In this document: one piece after another, positions 1 through 5,974 of the stretch
Position numbering within the stretch: the stretch's first letter is position 1
Layout: each line of letters opens with the position of its first letter
Assembly: GCA_023265235.1 (NCBI GenBank)
Contig: JAHFUF010000348.1
Span: forward strand, 1 to 5,974
Reading direction: 5' to 3'
Source: Blastocatellia bacterium
Lineage (GTDB): Bacteria; Acidobacteriota; Blastocatellia; Chloracidobacteriales; JADJPF01
Length of the DNA: 5,974 nucleotides
Program-made: the position numbers and the translations under genes
The notes under the pieces: generated by a model
Told to the model about the DNA's origin: nothing
The model's input: only the letters and a program-made list of their open reading frames with translations
Database searches by the model: none

Positions 1-681
1 AAAGCTTTTATACTTTCACAACAAAAAGCTGGTGGTGGAGATACTGAAGGAACAATTTCTGTTAGCATAAACGGACAAAAGCTTTCTAGCTTACAGATAA
101 ATAAAGACAATAATGAACTTATGCACCAATTTGACCTTAAACCTTATACCCAAGTTGGTAGTAACAGGCTAGACATAAGCTTTGCTGGGAAAGGTTCAAT
201 GCTTTATCAAATCGTAGGTCGTTACTATCGTGCTTGGAGTCGTCAGAACGACGTAGTACCCATAGAACCTCTTTCCATTGATGTTAAATATGATCGTACT
301 ACATTAGCTCAAAATGATATTGCTACGGCTACAGTTACAATTCGTAATAACACTAGTAAGGCGGCTGATATGGTAATGATTGATCTTGGTATTCCACCAG
401 GGTTTGAGATACTTTCAGAAGATTTTCAAGAAGTAATTCCAACTAAGCCTACTAATAAAATAGGGAGTTTAACAAAGTTTACTGTTACAGCTAAACAAGT
501 AATTCTTTATTTTGATGGATTACAAGCAAAACAAAACTTGGCGATTAATTATCGCTTGCGTGCTAAGTATCCTATTAAGGCTAAAACCTTTGCTTCTCGT
601 GTTTACCAGTACTATAACCCAGAAATTAGCGCGACAGCAAAACCAGTAAATATAGTAGTGGTAGAAAAAGATAAGAAGTGA
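1..681 (+). CDS. Alpha-2-macroglobulin family protein, C-terminal part (5' end outside window)
   Basis: The reading frame is open from base 1 to the TGA at 679-681, giving 226 visible residues. The first ATG, at 121, lies inside a continuous domain and is not the start. Visible residues 1 to about 80 look like the CUB-like beta domain that flanks the thioester domain. From about residue 90 to the end is the receptor-binding (MG8-like) beta-sandwich. Its signature parts are a 'VKYDRTTLAQND' strand, the 'MIDLGIPPGFEI' turn, the 'VILYFDGL' strand and the closing 'RVYQYYNPE' motif. Family members are large envelope or periplasmic proteins; those with a thioester (CxEQ) trap attacking proteases covalently. 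The thioester would lie upstream, so its presence cannot be judged. The protein ends shortly after the domain with a short charged tail and no added anchor. It is convergent with the M16 protease operon. The family call is strong; the protease-trap role is inferred. Confidence 0.88.
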   Translation, partial: KAFILSQQKAGGGDTEGTISVSINGQKLSSLQINKDNNELMHQFDLKPYTQVGSNRLDISFAGKGSMLYQIVGRYYRAWSRQNDVVPIEPLSIDVKYDRTTLAQNDIATATVTIRNNTSKAADMVMIDLGIPPGFEILSEDFQEVIPTKPTNKIGSLTKFTVTAKQVILYFDGLQAKQNLAINYRLRAKYPIKAKTFASRVYQYYNPEISATAKPVNIVVVEKDKK

Positions 682-871
682 AGTAGGGGTCTAGGATTGT
701 TTAATTCTCAAAATTCCAAAAGCCTTGAAAGTGCCAAATAATTAGAACCCAGGGCATAAGTCCCTGGGTTCTCAGTAAGTTAAATCTTTGAACTGCGAAG
801 TAGCGAAAGAATAAAAATGCTACGTGCTACACCTTAAGTTGACACCAGTGCACGCAAGTTTTTATTGGGTT
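682..871. other. Convergent intergenic region with hairpin and possible repeat debris
   Basis: This is 190 bases between the stop of the macroglobulin gene and the stop of the M16-like gene, with no credible reading frame. It holds a perfect 11-bp hairpin (744-772). To its right is a loose GTAGC/GCTAC inverted pair (800-804 with 819-823, and a second GCTAC at 826-830). Next come a CTTAAG palindrome and a 'TTGACACC' string (839-846). A second small inverted repeat, GGGTTT/AAACCC (867-872 with 878-883), overlaps the M16-like stop codon. None of these hairpins has a strong T-run after it on the + strand. The density of palindromes suggests a terminator plus REP-like repeat remnants. Confidence 0.6.
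744..772. repeat. Perfect 11-bp inverted repeat (REP-like hairpin, possible bidirectional terminator)
   Basis: The arms 744-754 (AGAACCCAGGG) and 762-772 (CCCTGGGTTCT) are exact reverse complements around a 7-base loop, CATAAGT. Read rightward, for the macroglobulin transcript, the hairpin is followed by CAGTAAGTT, which is a poor U-tract. Read leftward, for the M16 operon, it is followed by AATTATTTGG, which is moderately U-rich. A terminator for the minus-strand operon is therefore plausible and one for the plus strand less so. Its GC-rich arms contrast with the AT-rich surroundings. Position between convergent genes fits both a shared terminator and a REP-type dispersed palindrome. Only one copy is present in this window. 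Confidence 0.65.
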
Positions 872-2275
872 TTATTTAAACCCATCCTGACTAATTTGTT
901 TATTATCTAATTGAGAAGCATATTTTTTTACTACTTTAGCGACTTCTTCGCTTTTACCAATTAACACAAAAACCAGGTTTTCTTTAGGGAAATATTGCTT
1001 AATGATCCTTTGAGCATCAGTTAGAGTAAAAGCATCTATTTTAGTAAAAAACTCATTAATCTCCCGTTCATCTAAGCCGGAAAACTCTATATTTGTTAAC
1101 ACTGCTGCTAATTGAAAGCTACTTTCGAGTGTGTCAGGAGCAAATTGCCCTTTAATATAAGCTTTGGTTGATTTTAGCTGTTCTTCAGTAATACCTTTTT
1201 CATGTAAACGATTAAGTATTTCTAGTGCTAAATCAATAGCTTTTTCTGTAGTAGCATTCTGAGTATAAGTAGAAATTGCAAAAGGGCCAGGAACTTGATT
1301 TTCAGTAAAAGAAGATCTTGCTCCATAGGTTAAACCTGTTTTGATTCTTAGTTCAGAATTTAGTAGCGAAGTAAAACGTACTCCAAACAAAGTATTAACA
1401 ACCTCTACTCCAACACGATCAGGATTATTTTGAGAAATACCTACGTTACCAATCATAAAGAAAGTCTGTGTAGTATCAGGTTTGTCAATTAAGAGTAGCT
1501 TTTTGCCCTTAAATGTTACAGGCTCAACTAGTTTTGTTGGAGCAGTGGTTTTTTTCTCCCATTGACCAAAACGACTAGTTAGGGTTTTTTCCATTTCTGT
1601 ACTAGAAAAATCTCCTACTACAGACAAAATTATGTTAGAGGGGCCATAGTAAGAGTTGTAAAACTTAACTATGTCATCGCGAGTAATACTAGCCAGAGAC
1701 CTTTCATCACCGCTAACAGGTCTACTATAAGGGTGCTCCCCAAAGAGATAAGCATTATAGTAACGCCTAATTGCTGATTGAGCATCATCTTTGGCTTCCT
1801 TGATACTACTAATACTAAGTTTTTGTAGTTTTTCTACTTCTGCTTGAGGGAAAGAGGAATTAGTAAGTACATCAAAAAAAACGTCTAGCATTAAGTCTAG
1901 GTCTTTTTTTAAGAGTTCTGATTGAGCAGAAGTGTAATCTTGACCAGCATTAAAGGAAAGCCCTATGCCAGCACCTTCTAATTGGTTTGCAATCTCTGTG
2001 GCAGTACGGGTTTTAGTGCCTTTACGCATTAAATCTGCGGTCATTGCGGCTAAACCCTCTTTACCAAGCGGGTCTGAAGTGCTACCAGCACGAATACGCA
2101 TATTAAAACTAACAAAAGGAACTTCATGTTGTTCCATTAATAAAACAGTCATGCCATTACTAAGCTTGACTTTTTTATAAGGAGGTAATTTCAAAGAATT
2201 TGATGTAGGGGTTTGTGCTATAGCAATTCCTACAGAAAGCAAGGTTGTTAATAATAGTAAAACAAAATATTTCAT
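872..2275 (-). CDS. M16-family peptidase-like subunit, zinc site lost, periplasmic
   Basis: This 467-residue protein has the two-lobed M16B fold (about residues 33-230 and 245-450), a usual length for the family. Residues 1-20 form a signal peptide (hydrophobic LLLLTTLLSVGIAIA) with a likely AIA|Q cleavage site, so it should be exported. The position of the family's HxxEH zinc motif reads GLAAMTADLM. Alignment gives Ala77, Ala80 and Asp81 in place of His, Glu and His, so it should not bind catalytic zinc. The C-terminal lobe keeps the Arg/Tyr pair (Arg310 and Tyr317 in ELRIKTGLTYG), which in M16 enzymes helps bind substrate near the zinc of the partner lobe. It lies 9 bases downstream of the catalytic M16 gene, preceded by a strong AAGGAGG. 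It is most likely the non-catalytic partner of a heterodimer, like the alpha/beta mitochondrial processing peptidase arrangement. The family and inactivity calls are strong; the heterodimer is inferred. Confidence 0.92.
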   Translation of the reverse strand: MKYFVLLLLTTLLSVGIAIAQTPTSNSLKLPPYKKVKLSNGMTVLLMEQHEVPFVSFNMRIRAGSTSDPLGKEGLAAMTADLMRKGTKTRTATEIANQLEGAGIGLSFNAGQDYTSAQSELLKKDLDLMLDVFFDVLTNSSFPQAEVEKLQKLSISSIKEAKDDAQSAIRRYYNAYLFGEHPYSRPVSGDERSLASITRDDIVKFYNSYYGPSNIILSVVGDFSSTEMEKTLTSRFGQWEKKTTAPTKLVEPVTFKGKKLLLIDKPDTTQTFFMIGNVGISQNNPDRVGVEVVNTLFGVRFTSLLNSELRIKTGLTYGARSSFTENQVPGPFAISTYTQNATTEKAIDLALEILNRLHEKGITEEQLKSTKAYIKGQFAPDTLESSFQLAAVLTNIEFSGLDEREINEFFTKIDAFTLTDAQRIIKQYFPKENLVFVLIGKSEEVAKVVKKYASQLDNKQISQDGFK

Positions 2276-2279
2276 TTTT

Positions 2280-2286
2280 CCTCCTT
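2280..2286 (-). promoter_or_regulatory. Strong Shine-Dalgarno overlapping upstream stop codon
   Basis: On the minus strand the junction reads TAAGGAGGAAAAATG. The last two bases of the catalytic-subunit stop codon form the start of a perfect AAGGAGG, four bases before the ATG of the inactive subunit. This fixes the start at 2275 and suggests translational coupling, with ribosomes ending the first gene reinitiating on the second, as expected for two subunits made in equal amounts. Confidence 0.85.
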
Positions 2287-3634
2287 ATTGTTTATTTTCA
2301 GAGCTTTGAGCTTGTTCTGGGGTTTGTTCTTGGGTTGGTACTAAAGTAACAACAGTACGATTACGAGGTATAAAGTATTTTTGTGAAATTCGACGAACAT
2401 CTTCAAGTGTTACTTTAGCAAAATCATCAGGAGCAGAAAGCAGCTTTTTGTAGTCGCCAAAGTAAACTTCATAAGTCCCAATAGTGTTAGCTTTACCAGC
2501 AATTGTTCTTAGCTGAGAGTAGAAGCCAACTAGCAAAATATTTTTAGCTTTTTTTAGTTCTTCTTCAGTAATACCTTGAGTTTTAACCTTTTCTAATTCC
2601 TCATAAAGGGCTTTTTCCACTACTTCAGAACCTGTTCCTGGTTGAATTTGGGCAAAAAAAGTAAAAAGTGTTGGGTCAATGTCAAAGTCTGTTCCACCAC
2701 CAATAGAAAGCACTAGCTGATCTTGGTCTACTAAGCGTTTGTAGAGCCGTGAGCTTTCACCAGAAAAAAGAATCGTTTCTAATACTTTGATGGGGTAATA
2801 TTCTGGATTATTAGTAGCTGACATATGGTAGCCAATAGCAATAGCAGGGACTTGAGCAATTTTTTCCACCTTAACACGGCGCTCACCTAATTGCTCTGGC
2901 TCAACAGTAGTAATAATAGCAGGAGGCTCATGAGATTTAATTGGTTCAATATATTTTTCTGCTAGCTTAATTACTTCAGTAAATTGGATGTTTCCAGTTA
3001 CTACCATTGTTGCGTTAGAAGGAGAGTAACCAGCCTCAAAATGTTTGCGTAAATCTTGAAGTGTCCACTTTTCAATATCAGAAGGCCAACCTACTACAGG
3101 CCATTGATAAGGATGAGCAACATAAGAGCTTGCCCAAAGCTGTTCATCTAAAATACCTAAGTTATTACTCTCAACTGAGTTACGTCGTTCAGAGTAAACC
3201 ACACCGCGTTCAGACTCAACAATTTTTGGGTCAATACTTAGGTTTTCTATACGATCCGATTCTAAATCAAAAATTAGTTCTAATTGTGATGTAGGAAACC
3301 AATCCTGATAAACTGTGAGGTTACGGTTGGTATAAGCGTTATTTGTTCCGCCATTGGCTTCCATAACACGGTCAAAATCTCCTGGGCCATATTTTTTTGC
3401 CCCATTAAACATCATATGTTCAAAGAAATGTGATAGTCCTGTTGTCCCAGGGCGTTCATTACGCGAGCCAATACGATAAAAAATATACATTGCTGCATTA
3501 GGAATAGAATTGTCTTCATGAACAAGAATTTTCATCCCATTTTTTAAGGTATATGTTTTAATATCAATATTTTGCCCATAAGCCAAAGTAGCAAAGCTAA
3601 GAGCTAAGATTAGTGCAAGAAAAGTTTTTTTCAT
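2285..3634 (-). CDS. M16-family zinc metallopeptidase, catalytic subunit, periplasmic
   Basis: This 449-residue secreted peptidase belongs to the M16B (processing-peptidase/PqqL-like) group. Residues 1-20 are a signal peptide (MKK, then a hydrophobic core ending near AYG|Q). The inverted zinc motif HFFEH is at 69-73: His69 and His73 are zinc ligands and Glu72 the catalytic base. The third ligand is probably Glu149, 76 residues after His73, in a VVYSER motif, which is the family spacing. The second lobe spans about residues 250-435. Where M16 proteins carry the substrate-binding Arg/Tyr pair, this one has Val and Leu (RLVDQDQLVLS, about residues 301-308), so that part of the site must come from elsewhere. 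The next gene encodes an inactive partner that has the pair. The C-terminal tail (about 433-449) is Gln/Glu-rich and probably disordered. The natural substrate cannot be read from sequence; peptide degradation or processing in the periplasm is inferred. The start is supported by a GAGG upstream. Confidence 0.94.
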   Translation of the reverse strand: MKKTFLALILALSFATLAYGQNIDIKTYTLKNGMKILVHEDNSIPNAAMYIFYRIGSRNERPGTTGLSHFFEHMMFNGAKKYGPGDFDRVMEANGGTNNAYTNRNLTVYQDWFPTSQLELIFDLESDRIENLSIDPKIVESERGVVYSERRNSVESNNLGILDEQLWASSYVAHPYQWPVVGWPSDIEKWTLQDLRKHFEAGYSPSNATMVVTGNIQFTEVIKLAEKYIEPIKSHEPPAIITTVEPEQLGERRVKVEKIAQVPAIAIGYHMSATNNPEYYPIKVLETILFSGESSRLYKRLVDQDQLVLSIGGGTDFDIDPTLFTFFAQIQPGTGSEVVEKALYEELEKVKTQGITEEELKKAKNILLVGFYSQLRTIAGKANTIGTYEVYFGDYKKLLSAPDDFAKVTLEDVRRISQKYFIPRNRTVVTLVPTQEQTPEQAQSSENKQ

Positions 3635-3640
3635 GCTTTA

Positions 3641-3645
3641 CCTCT
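3641..3645 (-). promoter_or_regulatory. Shine-Dalgarno for the catalytic M16 gene
   Basis: AGAGG on the minus strand lies six bases before the ATG at 3634. It is weaker than the site in front of the second M16 gene, but correctly spaced, and the signal peptide begins directly at this methionine. Confidence 0.6.
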
Positions 3646-3683
3646 AGAATTAAAATTTAATGGTGGAATGTAAAAGAGTTTAT

Positions 3684-3711
3684 TTTATAGAAAATCAATG
3701 GTGTGAGTAAA
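3684..3711 (-). promoter_or_regulatory. Candidate sigma-70-type promoter for the M16 operon
   Basis: In the 91-base gap upstream of the M16 pair, the minus strand reads TTTACT (3706-3711), a 16-base spacer, then TATAAA (3684-3689). That is four of six and five of six matches to the -35 and -10 consensus. Transcription would begin near 3677, giving a leader of about 42 bases. The surroundings are AT-rich, so chance matches are likely. No operator-like repeat is visible here. Confidence 0.3.
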
Positions 3712-3725
3712 TGACTAAGTTCCTA

Positions 3726-4541
3726 TTAAATCCACACTTGCTCACTAACAGGCAGAACTGCATCAGCCCAAAGTGGGCGGTGATCAGAACAATTACTATC
3801 TTGCTCAACATTAGCTCTAGTTACCACTAGATTACGAGTGTAAATCCAATCTAATTGAGGTCGCCAAAATAGAAACTTTGCTGTGTAATGTGAGCCAGAC
3901 AAAAAAGGTGAGCGAAAACCTGAGTCGGATAACATCTCATCTAAATAGGACGTATGATGACGACGAAATGTATTAAAGTCTCCTGCAATAATTGTTGGCA
4001 GTTCGGGATGTTCGTTAGCTGCGGCAATAACTGGGTAAAGTTGATATTTACGCTTTAATGCATTGATGTTGGTGTCTAAATGAACGTTATAAACTCGAAT
4101 AGTTTCTAGCCCTATACGAATGGTGGCACCCATTGCAACACGATTTCTAGTATTAATTAAGCGTTCATTTCGTGGTAAAAGCAGCATTTCAACATCTGAG
4201 ACTGGATATCTACTTAAAATAGCTAACCCATGTGTGCCTCTACGTGTTAGGCGAGCAGGTAAATAGCTAACATCATAACCTAAGCGATTAGCTAATAGTT
4301 CTGCTTGATTTAGGCGAAACTTTTCTTCAATTTCTTGTAGTAGAATTATGTCACATAGAGCTAGTTGTGGGCTTTGGAACGCATCTATAATACGTTCCAA
4401 CTTCTTACCACGATGGGCGTTGAGGCTAGCAATGCGAATTTGCTGAGTATCAGAAAACTGATTACTCATAAGCTCACGTAGGGACGGGTTTATCCCTAAA
4501 CTATCTATTAATTTGGGGTTTTTCTTTATCCAATTTATCAA
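3726..4541 (-). CDS. Endonuclease/exonuclease/phosphatase (EEP) family hydrolase
   Basis: This 271-residue protein carries the full set of EEP-fold (DNase I/ExoIII-like) motifs. These are Asn41 in SLNAH, the metal-binding Glu70 in LLQE, GLAILSR (105-111), His154 in YNVHLD, Asp188 and Asn190 in GDFNTF, Asp231 in LDWIYTR, and Asp253-His254 in SDHRP. It is therefore probably an active Mg-dependent phosphodiesterase or phosphatase. The family acts on DNA, RNA, phospholipids or inositol phosphates, and the substrate cannot be assigned from these motifs. There is no signal peptide or membrane segment, so it is probably cytoplasmic. The start is uncertain. The longest frame begins with TTG (4539-4541) directly after an in-frame TAA, with only a distant AGGTG upstream. 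The ATG at residue 25 (4469) is an alternative that keeps every motif. It shares a strand with its neighbours, with gaps of 86 and 91 bases, and may be its own unit. Confidence 0.88.
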   Translation of the reverse strand: MINWIKKNPKLIDSLGINPSLRELMSNQFSDTQQIRIASLNAHRGKKLERIIDAFQSPQLALCDIILLQEIEEKFRLNQAELLANRLGYDVSYLPARLTRRGTHGLAILSRYPVSDVEMLLLPRNERLINTRNRVAMGATIRIGLETIRVYNVHLDTNINALKRKYQLYPVIAAANEHPELPTIIAGDFNTFRRHHTSYLDEMLSDSGFRSPFLSGSHYTAKFLFWRPQLDWIYTRNLVVTRANVEQDSNCSDHRPLWADAVLPVSEQVWI

Positions 4542-4627
4542 TTAAGTGTTGACACCTATATTGGGGCTAGGTTTAATTTAGTTAGGTAGATGTTAGAATT
4601 TAACTTTACCCAACCAAACTTTCCTCA

Positions 4628-5974
4628 CTATATTAGCATTACTTGTTTTTTGTTCAATAGGTAATCCAGCCAAAGGTTGGATAATTTTTCTTGCAAAGAG
4701 TTAGCACGCAAGCGATCATTTAGGCTAGTAAAATCCACTAGGTCTAGAGGTTGATCTTGATTAAAGCAGGAAAATACAAAAGATTCTTTTCCTGTTGTAG
4801 GGTCAATATGTTTTTGTAAACATTGAGCGCAAACCTCTTTCATCATACATTGCATGGGTGAGTTAATACTACCAATAGCAACATGGTCAGGTCGAAGTTG
4901 ATTGACTAGGGTTGTTTTACGAGCATTTTTAACTGCTGCCATCATTCGATCACTGCCTATAACAATCATATGGTCAATTTCACAAAGCGGAACAGTGGTT
5001 TCACCTAATTGACCTTGTGAGTAAGCTTGCATAGCTTGAACTATATTACCTCGGAAAGAACGATCCTGAGGGCGATTAGGGTTGGTAGGGATTAAATCAC
5101 CACTATCTACACTCCAAACTACCATATCAGCAGAGCTTTCCACTTCTTCACGCTTGTACATATCCTCATTTTTACGATAAGCAGCAAAATAGACCACCCA
5201 ATTACCTTTTTCACGCATAGCCTTGGCAATAGAAAATAGCACCGCGTTACCTAAACCACCGCCAGCAAGTAGGATTTTTTTACCTTCAGGAATTTCTGTT
5301 GCTGTTCCAGTTGGCCCCATTAAGATAACTCTTTGACCTGGACGCAGACTAGCACAAAGGCGGGAACTAACCCCCATTTCAAGTACAATAGTGCTTAACC
5401 AGCCTTTTTCTTCATCCATCCAAGCACCAGTTAATGCTATACCTTCTAGTGCTAGGGTTGTTCCTTCTATATTTTCACTATCTACTTCAAAGTTTTGTAG
5501 GCGATAAAACTGACCAGGTTTAAACTTTCTTGCCGCCATTGGTGCCCGAACAATTACTTCCACAATAGTAGGTGTTAGTCTTTCTACACGGACTATTTCA
5601 GCCATTAAGCTATCGTCTAAATACTCGGTCAAGCTACGGAATTTTTCATCGCGACTTGCTTGTTCAGCAGGATCTAAATTAGCTAATTGGTGAGCAAAGA
5701 TTTTACAAATATGATGGTAGCCATGTTTAGCTGATGCCATAGCTTTTACTACATTACCAGCATAAGTAGGGTGATTATCACCATAATAAGTTATATAACG
5801 ACCATCTTTTTCATATGAAGTAAAGAAAGCTTCTTGGTTTGCGCCGCTTGCAGGTATTAAGGAAATCTTGCCAAACTCATCTATTTCAGCTTTATAACCA
5901 GCTAAGAATTGATTCCATTTGTCTAGCTTAAATGTTCCTGGTTGCTCTTTTTCATAAATAATATTTGGACTAGT
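4628..5974 (-). CDS. Large flavin/Fe-S oxidoreductase, C-terminal part: GltD-like tail fused to PyrK/NfnA-like module (5' end outside window)
   Basis: The frame is open from the right edge to the TAG at 4628-4630, giving 448 visible residues. The ATG at 5738-5740 is internal (Met79), since 78 unbroken codons precede it. Visible residues 59-83 (GRYITYYGDNHP, then AGNVVKAMASAK) resemble the C-terminal FAD motif GD...G..VV.A of GltD/NfnB-type flavoproteins. From about 124 comes a ferredoxin-reductase-like FAD barrel (FKPGQFYRLQ), then an NAD(P) domain with the glycine loop LLAGGGLGNAV (about 236-244) and IGSDRMMAAV. Four cysteines (376, 382, 385, 403; spacing C-x5-C-x2-C-x17-C) match the [2Fe-2S] site of dihydroorotate-dehydrogenase electron-transfer subunits (PyrK), though PyrK usually has C-x4-C-x2-C. 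A 45-residue tail follows. The module should move electrons between NAD(P)H, flavin and Fe-S; the partner substrate is unknown. No signal peptide is visible in this part, so the protein is presumably cytoplasmic. The PyrK/NfnA-like call is strong; the GltD-like part rests on a short stretch. Confidence 0.85.
   Translation of the reverse strand, partial: TSPNIIYEKEQPGTFKLDKWNQFLAGYKAEIDEFGKISLIPASGANQEAFFTSYEKDGRYITYYGDNHPTYAGNVVKAMASAKHGYHHICKIFAHQLANLDPAEQASRDEKFRSLTEYLDDSLMAEIVRVERLTPTIVEVIVRAPMAARKFKPGQFYRLQNFEVDSENIEGTTLALEGIALTGAWMDEEKGWLSTIVLEMGVSSRLCASLRPGQRVILMGPTGTATEIPEGKKILLAGGGLGNAVLFSIAKAMREKGNWVVYFAAYRKNEDMYKREEVESSADMVVWSVDSGDLIPTNPNRPQDRSFRGNIVQAMQAYSQGQLGETTVPLCEIDHMIVIGSDRMMAAVKNARKTTLVNQLRPDHVAIGSINSPMQCMMKEVCAQCLQKHIDPTTGKESFVFSCFNQDQPLDLVDFTSLNDRLRANSLQEKLSNLWLDYLLNKKQVMLI

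Noticed and set aside
121..123. ATG as the start of a 186-residue gene
   Set aside because: The frame is open to base 1 and the upstream 40 codons continue the same beta-rich domain, so this methionine is internal to the macroglobulin.
867..883. GGGTTT/AAACCC inverted repeat as an intrinsic terminator
   Set aside because: The stem is only six base pairs and half A-T, it overlaps the stop codon, and neither side has a T-run; too weak to call.
1965..2180. 71-codon plus-strand open frame
   Set aside because: It lies wholly antisense inside the inactive M16 gene, has no ribosome site and no recognisable domain; it is a shadow frame.
3061..3294. 77-codon plus-strand open frame
   Set aside because: It is antisense inside the catalytic M16 gene, whose conserved motifs explain the sequence; no independent support.
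4590..4617. Minus-strand promoter TTGGTT-16-TAACAT ahead of the EEP hydrolase
   Set aside because: Only three of six and four of six consensus matches in AT-rich DNA; not distinguishable from chance.
4628..5740. PyrK (pyrK) as the gene name for the oxidoreductase
   Set aside because: The FAD/NAD/[2Fe-2S] order matches PyrK, but the gene continues upstream with flavoprotein-like sequence, no pyrD is adjacent, and the cysteine spacing differs, so a pyrimidine-pathway symbol is not justified.

Overview
The window is an AT-rich bacterial chromosomal segment with five protein genes and short intergenic gaps. Two secreted (periplasmic) proteases and a macroglobulin-type protein point to a diderm (Gram-negative) bacterium. 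The mix of a bacterial alpha-2-macroglobulin C-terminus, a paired M16 protease operon and a very long flavin/Fe-S oxidoreductase recalls low-GC Acidobacteriota (Blastocatellia-like). That assignment is an impression from protein style, not a search result. Base composition and codon use look even across the window. I see no transposase, integrase, phage gene, CRISPR array, tRNA or rRNA.

Layout. Positions 1-681 (+) are the 3' end of an alpha-2-macroglobulin-like gene that enters from the left edge. Positions 682-871 are a convergent intergenic gap holding a strong perfect hairpin and possible dispersed-repeat sequence. Positions 3634-872 (-) are a two-gene operon of M16 zinc-peptidase-family proteins. 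The upstream gene keeps the HxxEH zinc site; the downstream gene has lost it but keeps the C-terminal Arg/Tyr pair that the first lacks. Positions 4541-3726 (-) encode a cytoplasmic endonuclease/exonuclease/phosphatase-family hydrolase with a likely TTG start. Positions 5974-4628 (-) are the C-terminal part of a large oxidoreductase: a probable GltD/NfnB-like flavoprotein tail fused to a PyrK/NfnA-like FAD-NAD(P)-[2Fe-2S] module. This reading frame is open to the right edge, so the methionine at 5740 is internal and not the gene start.

How the genes relate. The M16 pair is a clear functional unit, probably an obligate periplasmic heterodimer with a split active site. The macroglobulin acts in the same compartment as a putative protease trap or envelope guard, but it is transcribed convergently, so any link is only thematic. 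The hydrolase and the oxidoreductase look like unrelated housekeeping genes on the same strand as the M16 operon. I did not find evidence for a previously undescribed defence or mobile system. The most useful second looks are the split-site M16 pair, the fusion architecture of the oxidoreductase, and the hairpin/repeat region between the convergent genes.
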